Source of the DNA: Favolaschia claudopus | Taxonomy: Eukaryota > Basidiomycota > Agaricomycetes > Agaricales > Mycenaceae | Assembly (NCBI GenBank): GCA_037176885.1 | Contig: JAWWNJ010000064.1 | Coordinates: 682,001-746,000, forward strand | Length of the DNA: 64,000 nt | Direction: 5' to 3' | The notes under the pieces: model-generated | What the model saw: only the letters and a program-made list of their open reading frames with translations | What the model was told of the DNA's origin: nothing | The model's database searches: none | Part shown: positions 11,765 to 24,203 of the stretch, piece after piece | How the letters are laid out: each line of letters starts with the position of its first letter | How positions within the stretch are numbered: position 1 is the stretch's first letter | Made by a program: the position numbers and the translations under genes

Positions 11765-14700
11765 ATGTCATCTGGAGGCTATCCATTCCCCTCCGGATCA
11801 TCTCCATCCAATCCAATCCAGCCTAGACGTGCGTCGGGAGGAATGCCCATGTCATACGATGTCAGCCCTCACCCTTCGTATTTCCTATCTTAGTATCTCA
11901 CTTACATTGTTTTTACTTTTCTGTTTCATATTCAGCGTCCTTTAACCGCTATGCATCGCAGATCTCCTTCTCCCAGCCCAAGTCGCCGTTACTCTGCTTA
12001 TGACGACTATCCCGACTCTAGATCTGGTCCTTACAGAGGCTATCCTTCTCCTCGACAAAATTCGTATCGACCGGACTCGTATGGGAACGGCCGCTTTCCA
12101 CCAAGTCCTTCGCGACTCTATGATTCGCCGCCTGACCTATACCAGGACCCTTGGGAACCTATGTACCGCAGACGACCTCCAACAATGTCTCCGACTTCCC
12201 CGATGAGACGCCCGAGGTCTCGCGACAGATCTAGAGTGCGCAGCGATCCAACACGAATGTTCGAACCCTCAGACGCTTGGAAGCAAACACGAGGTGATAA
12301 CGTTCCGAGGTACATATAACTAATTGTCTCACAACCTCTTCTCTCCTACAATTTTCTAATTTTGTTTTTTGTTTTTTCGCTGTTATCACAGCCCAACTCT
12401 AGCTGACCGAATAGGCGATCGCGTGCGTCCATTTCGGGACGATTCTCCAGACAGACGAATGCGTAGTCGTTCACCATCTTACTTTGTTCGAGATCGGCAA
12501 CGCAACTTCGCCAGGGATAATAACGATTCTTGGAGATACGACAATCGTAATTCCTCTCCACGCAGGAATTCTGATCACTACAGCCCGCGTCGAACCAACG
12601 GTGGCTCAATAGCCAGCTCACGATCTCGGAGTCGGACTCGTTCTTACTCACGCTCTCGATCAAGATCTCGGTCACGCTCACGTTCGAGGTCACGCTCGCG
12701 ATCACGATCGTATTCGCGCTCCAGATCAAGATCACGCTCACGCTCATCGCGTTCAATAGCAAGCTCCCGACGCGGCGGCTCTGGCTCTGCTCCGCATCGT
12801 CTCCCCTCCCCGCGATCTGGATCCGGCAAATTCGTCCGCCAACGCACAAGATCGGTTTCTCGGTCCTCCATCGCCTCTACGCATGCATCAGATTCAGGAC
12901 GGTCTCCGCCGCCGCGTGCATCGTCTCCGGCTCCGACTCCGGCTCTGGTGGTAGCTACTTCCTTGCCGGCGCCAGCAGCAAAGGATGTTATGCCGATGCC
13001 CATGCCGCGCATAATACCTGCGCTTCCCATTGTTCAGCCTGCGCCTGCTCTGCCGTCTCATCTCGCTGAGGCTACGTCTGTACCCTCACCCACACCATCG
13101 CCCATCCCCGGTATCTCCAATACGCGTGTTCCACTTGCAGTCGTTGCGCCTCCTCAGCCTGGTACTCCAAAAGATGACGAAACTCAACCTCCTCCCGTCG
13201 AATCTCCCATTGCCGTGCCTAGCATAGGTAACGTCCTGCGAAACTTTGATATGGAAGTATCGCGTTCGGATACGTCGACGGCGGTTTCGTTGCCTCAGCC
13301 TCCGTGTAAGTCTTCAACATCCCATCGCATCCCCCGATGATATATATACTTTTAAAATCGAATTCAACTGAGACTAATTTATTTATTTTGCTACATAGTT
13401 TCTGCTACGCTTGATGTCACCGTAGCCCAAGAAGAGGCACCAAGTGGAATTACGGAAACTGAGATGAATGGTATCGAATCCGAATCACCCAAGGTATTTC
13501 AACTTTCTTTGTTTTGTTCTCTCTCGATGTTCGATTTCTGATTTTTAATACCAAGTCACCAACCGCTGGAAATGTAATGCCAACCTGGGATGTCGCACCG
13601 ACTCTGTCAGAGCCAGAGGAGGGGGAGTCCTCTCCCTCTAGCTCTTCCCCTGCTCCGATACCAAGTCCAATTCCTCTGCAGCATACTGGGGAATTCGCCG
13701 ACATGCCTGCTGCTTCCGAGCCAGTCTCGCCGATCACGGATGGCGCTGCTCTTCCTTCTCCTTCTGTTTCGCCACCACAACCTGTCCCAGCCAATCAGGA
13801 GCCTGTTTCCGAACCCGCAAGTCCTACTGCCGAAATGGACTTGGATGCCACTGGCGAACCTGAACTCCCTGCCTCGCCGCCTCTCGTAGACCAACAACCG
13901 CTCTCTGCGCGGCGCGAAATCGTCATCGAATCCGCTATGGAAAGCGCCACCGCCCCCTTCGTCGTTCTCCCAACAGCAGCAACATCGCAAACCGGCTACG
14001 TCATCGACGACATCCCCCCGCTCGCCGACGCCAGCTGTGTCTCCGACGCCCTGCGCACCGTCGTCATGACCCGCCTCCTCCGTGACAATCAAACCCGCGA
14101 CGACCGCATCAACCCCATTCTCATGGAAAACCTCTCCATCGCAGACAAACAAGTTCAGCTCAACAGCTCGAAAATCCAGGACCAGCTGGTGGAGGAAATC
14201 TCCGCGTTGCGATTCAATCGCAGCGCTGAGCCAGACGGGTTTCTCGCGGCGAAACCGTGGTTGGCGAGTCGGTTTGCGAAACGGGAGGCGTTGCTTGATG
14301 CGAAGAAGGAGAGGTTGCAGCTGGAGTATAAGGCGCTGCATCTGCGGTGGCGAAGGCATTGTAAACTCCTCAGTCAACAGGCTAAACCCTTGGAGCCTGT
14401 GGAGAATCACGTACCCCCGTCGGGGCGGATGACGCGCCGCTCCGTCGCCATGGGCGATACAGTGCGCTCGGATCTGGAGATGGAGCAGATTATAGCGAGT
14501 TTGGGGTACGACGAGGCGACGGACCCGAATCAGCTGTCGACGAGGAATTTGGCGGTGATTCCGGATATGATAAGTGTTACGACGGGGGAGAGGGCTTATG
14601 CGTTCGACGACACGAATCATCTCGTGGAGAACCCGATCGAGTATTACGCGCCGCATACGGGGATCCACGACTGGACTGATTCGGAGAAGGCTATCTTTCT

Positions 14701-16493
14701 GGACAAGTACGCTGCGTTCCCGAAGCAATTCGGGATTATCGCGGAGGCGTTGCCGAATAAGACCGCGTCGCAATGCGTTGCGTATTATTACCTGCATAAG
14801 AAGAAGTTGATTGATTTTAGGAGGGTTGTGTCGCAGTTTGCGCCGAATAAGAGGAGGAGGGGGAGGAGGACGGGGAAGCAGAAGGGGAATGGGTTGCTGG
14901 CGGATATCAGGCAGCATGATGCGGAGGTGTATGGGGAGAGGGATGAGGGGGCGGCGTATGTTGCGAGGGGGACGAGGGGGAGGAGGAGTGTGGGGAGTGT
15001 TGCGCCGGAGCCGAGGAAGCCTTCGACGAGGAGGAATGCGCTGCAGTTGGAGGATGTTGGGGTTGTTAGTACGGCGACGCCAACGCCGGAGCCGGAGGCG
15101 CGGCCGAAACGGCGTCGTGCTGCTGTCGCTTCGAGTCGGAGTGTGTTGTATCCTGAGGATTTGGATGAGGAGATGGTATGGGATTTTGTTCGTCTTTTTA
15201 GACTGGGGTCTCAATGAGATAAATTTAGGACGGCGAACCCAAGAAGAAGAAGCGCGGTCGCAAGCCCAAGGTTGCAACGACTATCGTGGATGACTTTGCC
15301 ACACCGCTTGCTACAACACCTGTCCCGGAGGTGCAGTATCACCCCGCGCCCGACCCGTGGTCGGGTACGGAGAAAGGTTCGTGCAGGTCTGTTTGCATTC
15401 TACGCATTCTGACTCGATTTCAGTATTGTTCTTGGATCTTTTGTCCCAACATGGCGAAAACTTCAAGCGTATTGCGATGTTGATGCCGAACAAGGTCGGT
15501 ATTCTCGCATAGAAACATCCTGCCAATCGTATATAGTTTCCTTCGCTAATACAATCTCACAGACGTCCGTCCAAGTAGCAGAGTACTTCCGAGCAAATTA
15601 TGATGAACTCGATCTTGGATCTGTACTCCCCAAACCCAAGACAGTCGTCACCACGACAACGGACGTCCCACCTTCCGGCCGTACGTCGCCCACCGACATG
15701 GCATTGTCGGGTCCTCCATCCCCCTCAGCTTCCGCTGACGCTGACGGGTCTGTGGAACCGCGAGCAAACTCAACTCCACCAATACCAAATGGCACTGCCG
15801 ACGACACGTTGGATCCCAACGCGATGTGGGACAGCATGGACCCTGGTTCTGGCGCTCGGACTCCGGCGTCTCGTGAACCGCCTGAGCGTGCCTCTCTTGG
15901 GCCTGAAGCCGTCGCTTCGGCCGCTGCTCCTGCATCGGGATCTGCTTCACATCCAACCCCACCGATGGCTTCTCTCACCCGAGAGGCATCTGTTACAGAT
16001 GTGACCCTTACTCATACAAGAATGAGATATCATACTGACTATTCATAAGGTTACGCCCATGACGGATATCCAATCCCATGGTCCCGGGTCCGCATTGAGC
16101 GAGCGGAGTCCCAACGTCTCGAAACCTGAAGCTGCTGCTGCTTCGGGAAAGGAAGGTACTCCAGCCTCCTCATCCTCTTTCGACCCAAAGTCGAAGCTCC
16201 CTGTGATGTCTTCCCTGAATTACGACCCTCTGTGGGCTGCGTATTACGAGTCGACTGGTGCCGCCCGCCCAACCTTTGGACAGCAGAATGCAGCTTATCC
16301 CGAAGGGGGCGGACCGCCGAAACACCTGCCGAATGGTGGACCCGTGCCGTTCTCCGCTCCGATTCAACCCCCTGCCCGCCCGCCAGCTGCAGCAACAGGC
16401 TCCATAGCAAGCGCAATGGGTTCCTATGGCATACCTTTCCCATATTATGTGAAACCCGGCGCATACCTTCCGTACCCCTCGCAAAAGCCGTGA
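11765..16493 (+). CDS. Snt1/SMRT-like corepressor subunit with two SANT domains and an RS-rich N-terminal region
   Basis: Likely a homologue of Snt1, the SMRT/NCoR-like scaffold of the Set3 histone-deacetylase complex. The first SANT domain reads WTDSEKAIFLDKYAAFPKQF...TASQCVAYYYLHKK (about 14670-14815). The second, shorter one reads WSGTEK joined across an intron to VLFLDLLSQHGENFKRIAML and TSVQVAEYFRANYDEL (about 15360-15610). Between them lies a basic linker with an AT-hook-like KKKKRGRKPK. The N-terminal third is low complexity, including a long run of Arg-Ser dipeptides at about 12620-12760, followed by Pro/Ser/Thr-rich sequence. Exon 1 ends near 11860 (GAT|GTCAGC) and joins 11936; further introns lie near 12310-12390, 13305-13400, 13495-13555, 15176-15230, 15375-15420, 15495-15563 and 16000-16050. 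The stop is at 16491-16493. Domain assignment is firm; complex membership is inferred from family. Confidence 0.85.
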
Positions 16494-16895
16494 CACTATG
16501 TATGGGTTTTGTGTGGTCGCTTTCCTTGTTGGACTCCAGCACTTAGATTATTTAGTTAATTAAGTACCCATGTTGTATTGTTATAGCTCGCTGTCGCGTT
16601 CACGCTTTCTGGACGTCCATCCACCTTTTCCTTGCCTTCTTTTGGTGTAAAGCTCTTGATTTCGTTGCGCTTCTCATTATTCAACATCGCTTTCCATGGA
16701 CAGCTGACTCTCTAAATCGACAACGAAAACTCCACCTCTTACAACGCTCGGATAACAATTTGTGGTAGACGACAGCAAAAGCAAAGACAGATTAACTAAT
16801 ATAAGAGTTGAGTAGCAGCATCCAACCGTCCAGTTAGTTCGTATGTAGATCGTCGCAGTTCGTAAATTCCTTCGGTATCCTTCCGCCTGAACAAA

Positions 16896-19609
16896 TCACC
16901 AAAACTTTCCAAAGACACTACCCCTGCTGCTTGGACCCAACAGCATGCCTACGCCTTCTTGTATCGCGACACTCACAGGTCGCATCGGCGCCGCGTCGAA
17001 TACATGCGGGGCAGGCTGCAACAGAGGTGCGGCTGTGAGCCTTGGATGTTCTAGCTCACGCTCATAAATCGACGCCTGCCGAGACTCGGCGCCCAATTGT
17101 GTGAACTGTGGTTCATCGAAACCGCGACGCGCCGATCTTAATCTGTTGAGAACCTGAGAACATTTGACCTCTAAGCGTCTGGAACGGTAAGAGAGTCAAA
17201 ATTAACCATACCTGCTCATAGAATTCAATCTCCCCATCAAGGTGCTCCTTGGTAAGGGCGGAGAAGTCCTCAGTCTTCTGCGTATGATATGTCTCCATCT
17301 CGGCCATGGTAGTGTTCAACACCGTCTCACATCGCGCAGCCATTTCACTGTCGGTCTTGCATGCGCAAGGTCAAAAATGGATACAACAACCGACGAAGGT
17401 GAATGAACCTGTTTATCCGTCGCCATGGCCTGAGAATATCGCGAAAGTGTGGACCGATGAGTGGTTACAACTCCCTCGTATAGGGATGAAGGATGCGCCA
17501 CGCTCTTCAAGGCTTCATGCGTTGCTAATTGCGTTCGCCGTGCCTGCAAACAAAAATCTGAGCAGGTCGCCGCAGAACAGATATGCTGCGACATACATGG
17601 TCGTCGTACAGATCAGCTACGTTCTGCAGCGCCTCCGAAGTTTTCTGCATTGCCTTTGTTAATTTCAGGCAATCTGAACGAGAAGAAGAGGCATCAGTTC
17701 ACAGGCATCTTTGTGCCAATGAAAACGAACCCTGACACCCCTCCCGCCAACACCACGCCCCGTCTTCGTTGAGCAGTCCTTTGTCCTTGGCATTATAATC
17801 TTCCTCCTCCTCGCTGGCCCCGGTGACCGGCGCCGAGGCTAACGGTTTGGAGGTTATTAACGATAGTAAGGAGTAGGATAATAACCGTTCCGCCTTGGAC
17901 ATTTCTAATCGAGATATTAATGATTCCCATGAGTTATCGAGAACAGGAACATACCAACGCGCGCCTCGCGCACACGCCCGAAAATATTCCGCAACCCTTG
18001 CACCCCTTTCCCAATAGCGCGCGTATGCGTGTCAAAGCGATCGACGGACTCGGCCGCATCCTCCGCATCGACGTTGAAGTCGGGATGGAATACGCGAGCG
18101 TAGAATGCCGGGCCAGCCGCAGGCATGGCTAGGTGCTGGGGGACGAGACGCTTCCACTCCTGCATCGTTGGCTTAGAAGTCTAGCACAAAATTCGAATGT
18201 AAGAAGGGCTTACAGTGTCACTCTCGCACCCCAAGAAAAATGTGACCACCTCCGCGTACCGCGCAACAGGGTGGCGCACAACGCGGGACATATACCGCTC
18301 GAGATCCCCCCGCCGCGCTTCGACGAAATCCTCGCTAAATCGCCCCGCGTATTGCTTCTCCGGTAGTGGTGGGAGAGCAATTCCCGGCAACCGTCTCGTT
18401 AGTGCGGTGTGGAGGATGACAAAGTGGGAGAAGCGTCGGTGTACGGTTATACGCGTTGGTGAGGCAGGAGGAGAGTCGAGATCAGTCGTCGGGGGTGGGT
18501 GGAATAGCGAGGTGACGGAATAAATGGTGAAGCCGCCGGACAGCGTTGATGTTCGCTTCGAGGGCGAGTGTACGAGTACCCGGAAAGGTGGAAGCTTTGT
18601 TTTCCACGCCAGCCCCGCATCGACAAAGTGGCGATCCGCCTCTCCCAGACCTAGCCTGTTCAGCCGGTTGCGCTCCTCTTCGGCCTCCTCCGAATCCGAG
18701 TCGGTGCTCTCAATTCTATCGTGCGCGGAAACTGTAGCAGATTCCGGAGAGATGGCCTCTGTTGCGCTGCCCTTGAGCACCCATTCCTCAGCACCGCTGG
18801 TGACGAAGGTAGAGAAACGATTGAGACTCTTTCCGCCAAGTAGACTTTGGCGGAAGTTTGGGAACGCGGTGCGCCATTCCCCCGTGTTTTGCGGTACAAT
18901 TTCTGAGGACACCAGGGATCCGCGGGGTGTTATAGAGCTGCTCGACGGATCGCGCTGGTGAATGCGCGATGGTCCACCTAGTAGCGAAAATCCGGAGGCA
19001 GCCACTTCAGGGGTGGCAGTAAAGTCTGAAGTAAACTGTAACAGTAGAATTGAGCCGCCGGAGACTTCATATTTCCTGGTGTTCTGGCATCGTGATTCCC
19101 CAGGTCTGCGCTAAGTTTTGTGATCCCGTTGCCTTTGATTCCTCGGGACTGAGAGTCCTGGAAGACAGCCTCGACATCGACAGATCGTGGACACTCGGAG
19201 CCAGAATACCATGCCAGGACATAAGAGAACCCTAAGTTGAAACAAAACTCACCGTGTAATATGTGCGAGGCAACAACCCAACCTCCCCTGCCACGTTCTT
19301 GACGAGACTCCATCCATCCGCCAGATCCTCTTTTATAACCTCCAGCTCGTCCCCGGCAACCGCATCGAGTTCCCTGAACTCACTCTTGCCTTCGAAGTCG
19401 TATAGCGCACGAGCAGGTCGAGAAGCAACTTCCGAGTCCTCTTCCTCAGGTTCCTCATCGGAGAGAGATCCAGTTGCCTCGAGATGCTCGGTCCATGCTG
19501 TGGATGCGTTGATCCCAGCGTCAAAGTCCGAAAGTGGTCGCCTCTGAGCAGCTGCAACGGAAGCGGAGAGAAACTTGGATGACGGAGGAGATCTCGGTAA
19601 GGTTGCCAT
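16896..19609 (-). CDS. SH3-PX-BAR protein (sorting nexin 9/18/33-like)
   Basis: The N-terminal exon carries an SH3 domain (RALYDFEGKSEFRELDAVAG ... GWSLVKNVAGEVGLLP). After Ser/Thr-rich linkers comes a PX domain containing FTIYSVTSLFHP, ITVHRRFSHFVILHTALTRR and LPPLPEKQYAGRFSEDFVEA, with the RRFSHF phosphoinositide-binding arginine. Helical segments follow (WKRLVPQHLAMPA, DAAESVDRFDTHTRAIGKGV, YDDHARRTQLATHEALKSVA, YHTQKTEDFSALTKEHLDGE), consistent with a C-terminal BAR dimer. This order is that of the SNX9/18/33 class, which links membrane curvature to endocytosis and actin. The ATG at 19609 leaves only a short lead before the SH3; an upstream exon is possible. The last exon ends at 16896, convergent with the Snt1-like gene 400 bp away. 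Confidence 0.82.
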
Positions 19610-19945
19610 CCAGATGTCTGACAACGACCAGGACACCAATTAGCGCCGCTATTCCTAGCCCAGATGTAGAATATTGGGACCGGGCCAAGCGTATGAGGCA
19701 GAGCCAACTGAGCAGAATTGGCGGAGTGACTGATATCACCAAAGAGAGACAGGGGCCGCGGCGTTCAGCCAGAGATCACAACGATGCTTTTCTACAGAAA
19801 TACAATACTCTTAAAATACGCATTCCTTCTTCTCTGAATGCCCACTCATTCTCTCTCTCTGTACAATACATCGACGCGAACCTTCGTCTTCGGATTTCAC
19901 GTTCGACGAAACCCGAATCCTTCACCATCTCAGAATTCTTGCAGA

Positions 19946-21064
19946 TCACTTGCAGTCGGGGAAGCCCAAAGAACCCCAACCAGTCCAGGAAGGATGACAG
20001 GCGCGGAAGTGGTGGGTCTTGTCAATGGCATCGAGCTCCTTCATCTCTTCGTCCGTGAGGTCAATGATCACAGCGTTGGCTGTAATTTTAGATAATCAGT
20101 GCATGCACATGGATACACAACAAATCGAAACGCACAGAGGATGCGAGTGTTTGTAACGGACTTGGGGAGCACAGAGACACCAGACTTGTTGGCCTGGAGC
20201 GAAACAAGGATATTGGCCGGCGTTACATCGTACTTCTCCGCAAGTTTTGTTACGACTTCGTTGGTGAGGAGGGGAGAGTTGTCCGATCCGAGAGGAGAGT
20301 AAGCCGTCACCACGATTCCCTTTCCTCTGCAGAAATCCAAGACATCTTGGGAAGGACACGATCTACATATATACAGATCAAATTAGTGCCGACAAAATCC
20401 CGAGTCTAAACTGTAAACATACGGGTGCATTTCAATCTGGTTAACGGCGGGAACAACCTCAGCGACGGCAAGCAGGCGCTCCAGGAACTCGACCGAGAAA
20501 TTGGACACTCCGATCGCCTTGAGCTTTTCGGGATATTTCTTGTATAAAGCCTCCATCGACTTCCAAGTGTCCAGCCAATCGTGCGAGGGGTCGGCCACTG
20601 CAGGCTCGTCTTTGGTCATGGGCGCGGGCCAGTGCATGAGCCCTGGATCCTGGATCAGTACATCGGCGCACCAAGCGCGTTCATTCGCAGGTCGAAACGC
20701 ACATAGATCGAGATAATCAGTTCCAAGATTTTTGAGGGACGATTCGAGAGCCTCAGATGCCTCCTTCTGGTCAGGATTATCGAGCTTGGTGGTCAGGAAG
20801 ATAGAGCCCCGGGGAACTTGCGATGCAGCGATCCCAGCGCCGACTTCTTTCTCGTTCTTGTACGCAGCTGCCGTATCGATATGCTTGTACCCGTTCCTGA
20901 GAGCGAATTCCACAGCATGCTCGACGGCGCCGGGAGCACTCTTCCATGTTCCTGCAGCCCGACTTGAATACAATGGTCATTTGAGGCGATATCTAAGACG
21001 AACCCAGCCCGACGGTGGGCATTTCAGCGCCGGTGTTGAGCTTGACGGTTTTGCTAGCGGGCAT
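19946..21064 (-). CDS. Aldo-keto reductase (AKR superfamily)
   Basis: A complete NADPH-dependent aldo-keto reductase. It starts MPASKTVKLNTGAEMPTVGL and joins to GTWKSAPGAVEHAVEFALRN. The catalytic tetrad is visible: Asp and Tyr in HIDTAAAYKNE, Lys in IFLTTKLDN, and His in the block YLDLWLMHWP, restored by splicing a short intron (CTAT|GTGCGT ... CCAG|GGCTCATG). Downstream are IGVSNFSVEFLERL, VPAVNQIEMHP, VVTAYSPLGSDNSP (NADP-binding region) and VSVLPKSVTNTRIL. The C terminus reads DEEMKELDAID and WTGWGSLGFPDCK before the stop at 19946-19948. Five exons join in frame. Length of about 310 residues is normal for the family. Substrate cannot be told. Confidence 0.9.
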
Positions 21065-22025
21065 TGTTATCGTTTGAAGGATCGTGGTGGTGAATCAAAA
21101 ACAATCTTGTGCGTTTTATAAGGCACCATCGACTGGGCATCAACGCCTCCAACTCCAAGGTGAAAGGGCGGGGTAATCTCGGATACCGGACAAATCGGGC
21201 CGACCGGCATCCGGGACACGATTCCGTGACCGAGACTCGGAGAACGACCCCAGTGCCGCTGGCGTTGTCGAAGGACAGTTGGGAGAAGAAAACAAGAAGA
21301 AAATGTAAAGTTCCCTCGACAGTCAACCGCGACAAGTTCAGCCTTTGCCAGGTATATCTCCTAGGCATCTTGACTCTCGAAACGCACGAAACGTCCCATT
21401 CGAAATTGCCCCCGAACGATGCGAAGTTTGAGGGACGAAAATGCTTCCGTTGGAGCTGTGCGCATTGCCCGGGCTTCAGAACAGAGACAGTCTCTTCCGG
21501 CTCGAAGGCATTCCACGCCGGTCAAGCTTCTCCATGTGCCGGTGCAGCCAAAGAAGGCTTATCCGCCGTTGCTTCTTGCGATAACGTTGAGGTTCAATGA
21601 AGAGACAACGACGAGTTCGGTCCGTTCTTGCGTATAAAAATTGAACGGCAATTGCTTTGTAGTAACCTTCTGGTCGAGAGCAAGCCGAAGCATGAGGGGC
21701 GTAAGCAAGTCGCGAGCTGTGACAGGTGACGGTCACATTCAAGTTGGTGTTTTGAACATGAACCACCATGAATGGCAAAAATCGACTGTAGACTGTACCG
21801 GGGCAATCCTACTTTCTGGTTCGACCCCAAAGATACTCGAGAGGTATTCTATCGGAGCCCGTCGATGTCGACGCTGTCTTCAACCACACTGCCTTGCTCA
21901 CTTTGACAGGCAGCGAACAATGACTCGGGGCTACTTCATGATATCCGGGGGTCTGTGTCTCTTCTCTTTCACTGAGGCTCGACATCAGCCATAGAGCGGT
22001 TTACGAACTTCCCTACCCAGTGGCA
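21065..22025. other. Intergenic stretch, no supported gene
   Basis: It lies upstream of both the aldo-keto reductase and the first GTPase relic. Several open frames cross it on both strands but none has family resemblance or a coherent exon pattern. It probably holds the promoter of the reductase and decayed sequence next to the GTPase pair. Confidence 0.4.
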
Positions 22026-22555
22026 ATGTCACTTTCACAAAAATACAAGTAACTCGTCGTAGTTGGGGATCCAGGTGTGGGGCCCGGCAAGGTCAGGGGC
22101 TCTGAGCGCCTTCGTCCGCTATCATATCCTGGAACAGACGTGTTTCTCATCCGCTTCAAGATAACGGAATACCGCTCCTTTGCACACGTCACGACCAAAT
22201 GGGTTCCGGAGCTCCGCCATCACTGTCCAATACACCCTTTGTTATTGTCGCGACACAGATCGATTTGAGGGACGACAAGATGGCACTGGTGAAGCAGCTG
22301 GCTAAAGGAAAATGGACCAAGATGGTTTCGACGAGGGAGGGGAAGAGGCTTGCACGCGAGACGGGGGCCATTAAGTATGTGGAGTGTTCATCTTTGACGC
22401 AGACGAGGCTGGAGATTGTTTTCAATGAGGTGAGTGAGATCGTTTTTGCGAAATCTTTTGAGCATTCTCTCATCGTTCAAGGCTGTCACTACTGCTTCCA
22501 GCAAATGGCCCATAGAATATACTCTGAACGACGCCTGCAGTCTATCGTTCTGTAG
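22026..22555 (+). pseudogene. Rho-family GTPase relic, copy 1
   Basis: Recognisable Rho-family sequence with several lesions. After the ATG the frame hits TAA at 22050-22052. A degenerate P-loop follows ([12 protein letters not shown]). The switch I exon and the DTAGQ segment are missing, so the P-loop runs into [19 protein letters not shown] frameshift near 22235 separates ELRHHCP from [10 protein letters not shown] (the G4 motif, TQID in Rho proteins) and KYVECSSLT (G5). A final exon after GTGAGT...CAAG can end in a tail with SIVL, where the other copies have a CAAX cysteine. It heads a tandem pair with the next GTPase and matches it in layout. Confidence 0.75.
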
Positions 22556-22885
22556 GCCGTAGCACTACAAGTTTGCACTTAGGCGCGGCCGGTTGTTTGA
22601 CGCAGCATCTGGCTCTGGGGTCTCGTTCTTGTAATTCAGCTTGAATTCAGCAAACTAAAAAGGGATTCCTTGATTTCTATCAACGGAGGCTATTTTCTGC
22701 ATGTCAAATTGTGACATCTCCTGAACATCTTCTGCAACAAACTGCGACTTGTCGACGTAGTACTGCCCTAAGGCTCAGTCTTTCACAGATTGCTTGACGT
22801 TTCACAGTTGCGTCAAGCGATCATCTTGACAGAGACGTCCCATTTAAAGCCAGAACTCACTCAAGACAAGACCCTCTCCAAGCAG

Positions 22886-23825
22886 ATGAATGCCATGAAG
22901 CTTGTGGTCGTTGGAGACAATCGTGTTGGGAAGGTTCATCGTGTGTTTCGTTTGCGGTCCCTTCGAAATCTGACACTATATGCTAGACTTCAGCTTGGTG
23001 AGCTCGTCGACAGTATGTGCCTTCTCGTGTAGGTAGTATGTACAAGTTTGATTGGCCTGTTGTACTTACTCCTACAACTCTGCACGTTCCGAAAGGGGAC
23101 ATAGCGGAGTATAATTATTTATCCTGCCTTATCCTGCTGATTTCCCATACGACAGGAAAATTCCCGATGGACTATACTCCTACTGTGTGTGCGTTATATT
23201 TATATCGTGCTCACTGAACCATCTTGCTCGGCAGGGGTTTGACGGATACGCCATCAACGTTATGGTCGGAACACAGACATACTGCCTCGGTTACTTCGAC
23301 ACTGCAGGTCACCGTGTTTGCATAGCCATATGGATAATCGTTGGAAACTTACCAGTTCTAACAGGCCAGGCAGAATACGACCGTCTCCGCCCGCTTTCAT
23401 ATCCACAAACGGACGCCTTTCTTGTTTGCTTCAGTGTAGGAATGCTTGAATCCCTCAAAAACATAAGAAACAAGTGGTTCCCCGAACTTCACCACTACTG
23501 TCCACGCGTGCCACGCATCATGGTTGCGACATAAATCGATTTGAGAAATGAGGAACAAACCCTGCTGAGGATGCATGGTCCAGGCCAAATCCCGGTGACA
23601 TCAGAGCAAGGCGAGAGGTTGGCACGAGAATTGGGTGCGACGAAGTATGTTGAGTGTTCCGCCAAGACTCTTGAAGGTGTGGCGAATGTTTTCGACGAAG
23701 TTAGTGGTGTTTTGCATCGTTTCGGTCGTTAGACTGAATTATCTGCGGATATATAGGCGATCAACGCAATGACTGAGTCTTCCCTCTTCAATCAGCGCCG
23801 AAGAGGGAGATGTATCGTCCTGTAA
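22886..23825 (+). pseudogene. Rho-family GTPase with one nonsense codon, copy 2
   Basis: All family exons are present: MKLVVVGDNRVGK (P-loop), [17 protein letters not shown] (switch I, threonine kept), CLGYFDTAG joined to [20 protein letters not shown] (switch II intact), ECSAKTLEGV (G5), and a last exon ending RRRGRCIVL with a CAAX box (CIVL) after a basic patch. One lesion is clear: TAA at 23532-23534 stands where the family has Gln of the TQID motif, so IMVAT is followed by a stop and then IDLRN. A C-to-T change of CAA would explain it. Otherwise the copy looks well preserved, so inactivation was probably recent, unless it is a base-call error. Confidence 0.75.
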
Positions 23826-24203
23826 CAGTCATTCGGATTTCCGAGTGGAACTTGAACCATCAGCGTGGCGGCTCGTGCCCGTAATTCCTTCCTTCCTTCC
23901 TCGCACCTCGAGGTTGCTTTCCGTTCTGTAAAGGTGTGACGAATTTTTAGCGATTTCAGTCAGTCATCTCTCGCGGCGCGGTTTTGAACTCAAGTTGAAG
24001 GTCCTACTGCAGACCGGAAGACCGGGAAAGGTATCGCCGCAGCACACCGTCATAATTAGTCACTTGTAATAGGTCACAATACAAATTTCTGAAGATCCTC
24101 TTTGTCAATCTTGGTGCTGGACAACGCGATCAACGGTGGATTATGTGTATAAAAGCGCGAGCTCCGACCTCGCGCACGGTTTCATCCCCCGACATCGCAT
24201 TCT

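Noticed and set aside
13607..15277. A 556-codon minus-strand frame opposite the Snt1-like gene
   Set aside because: It is the antisense shadow of the SANT-domain exon, which has clear domains and consistent introns; the antisense product is Arg/Pro-rich and unrecognisable.
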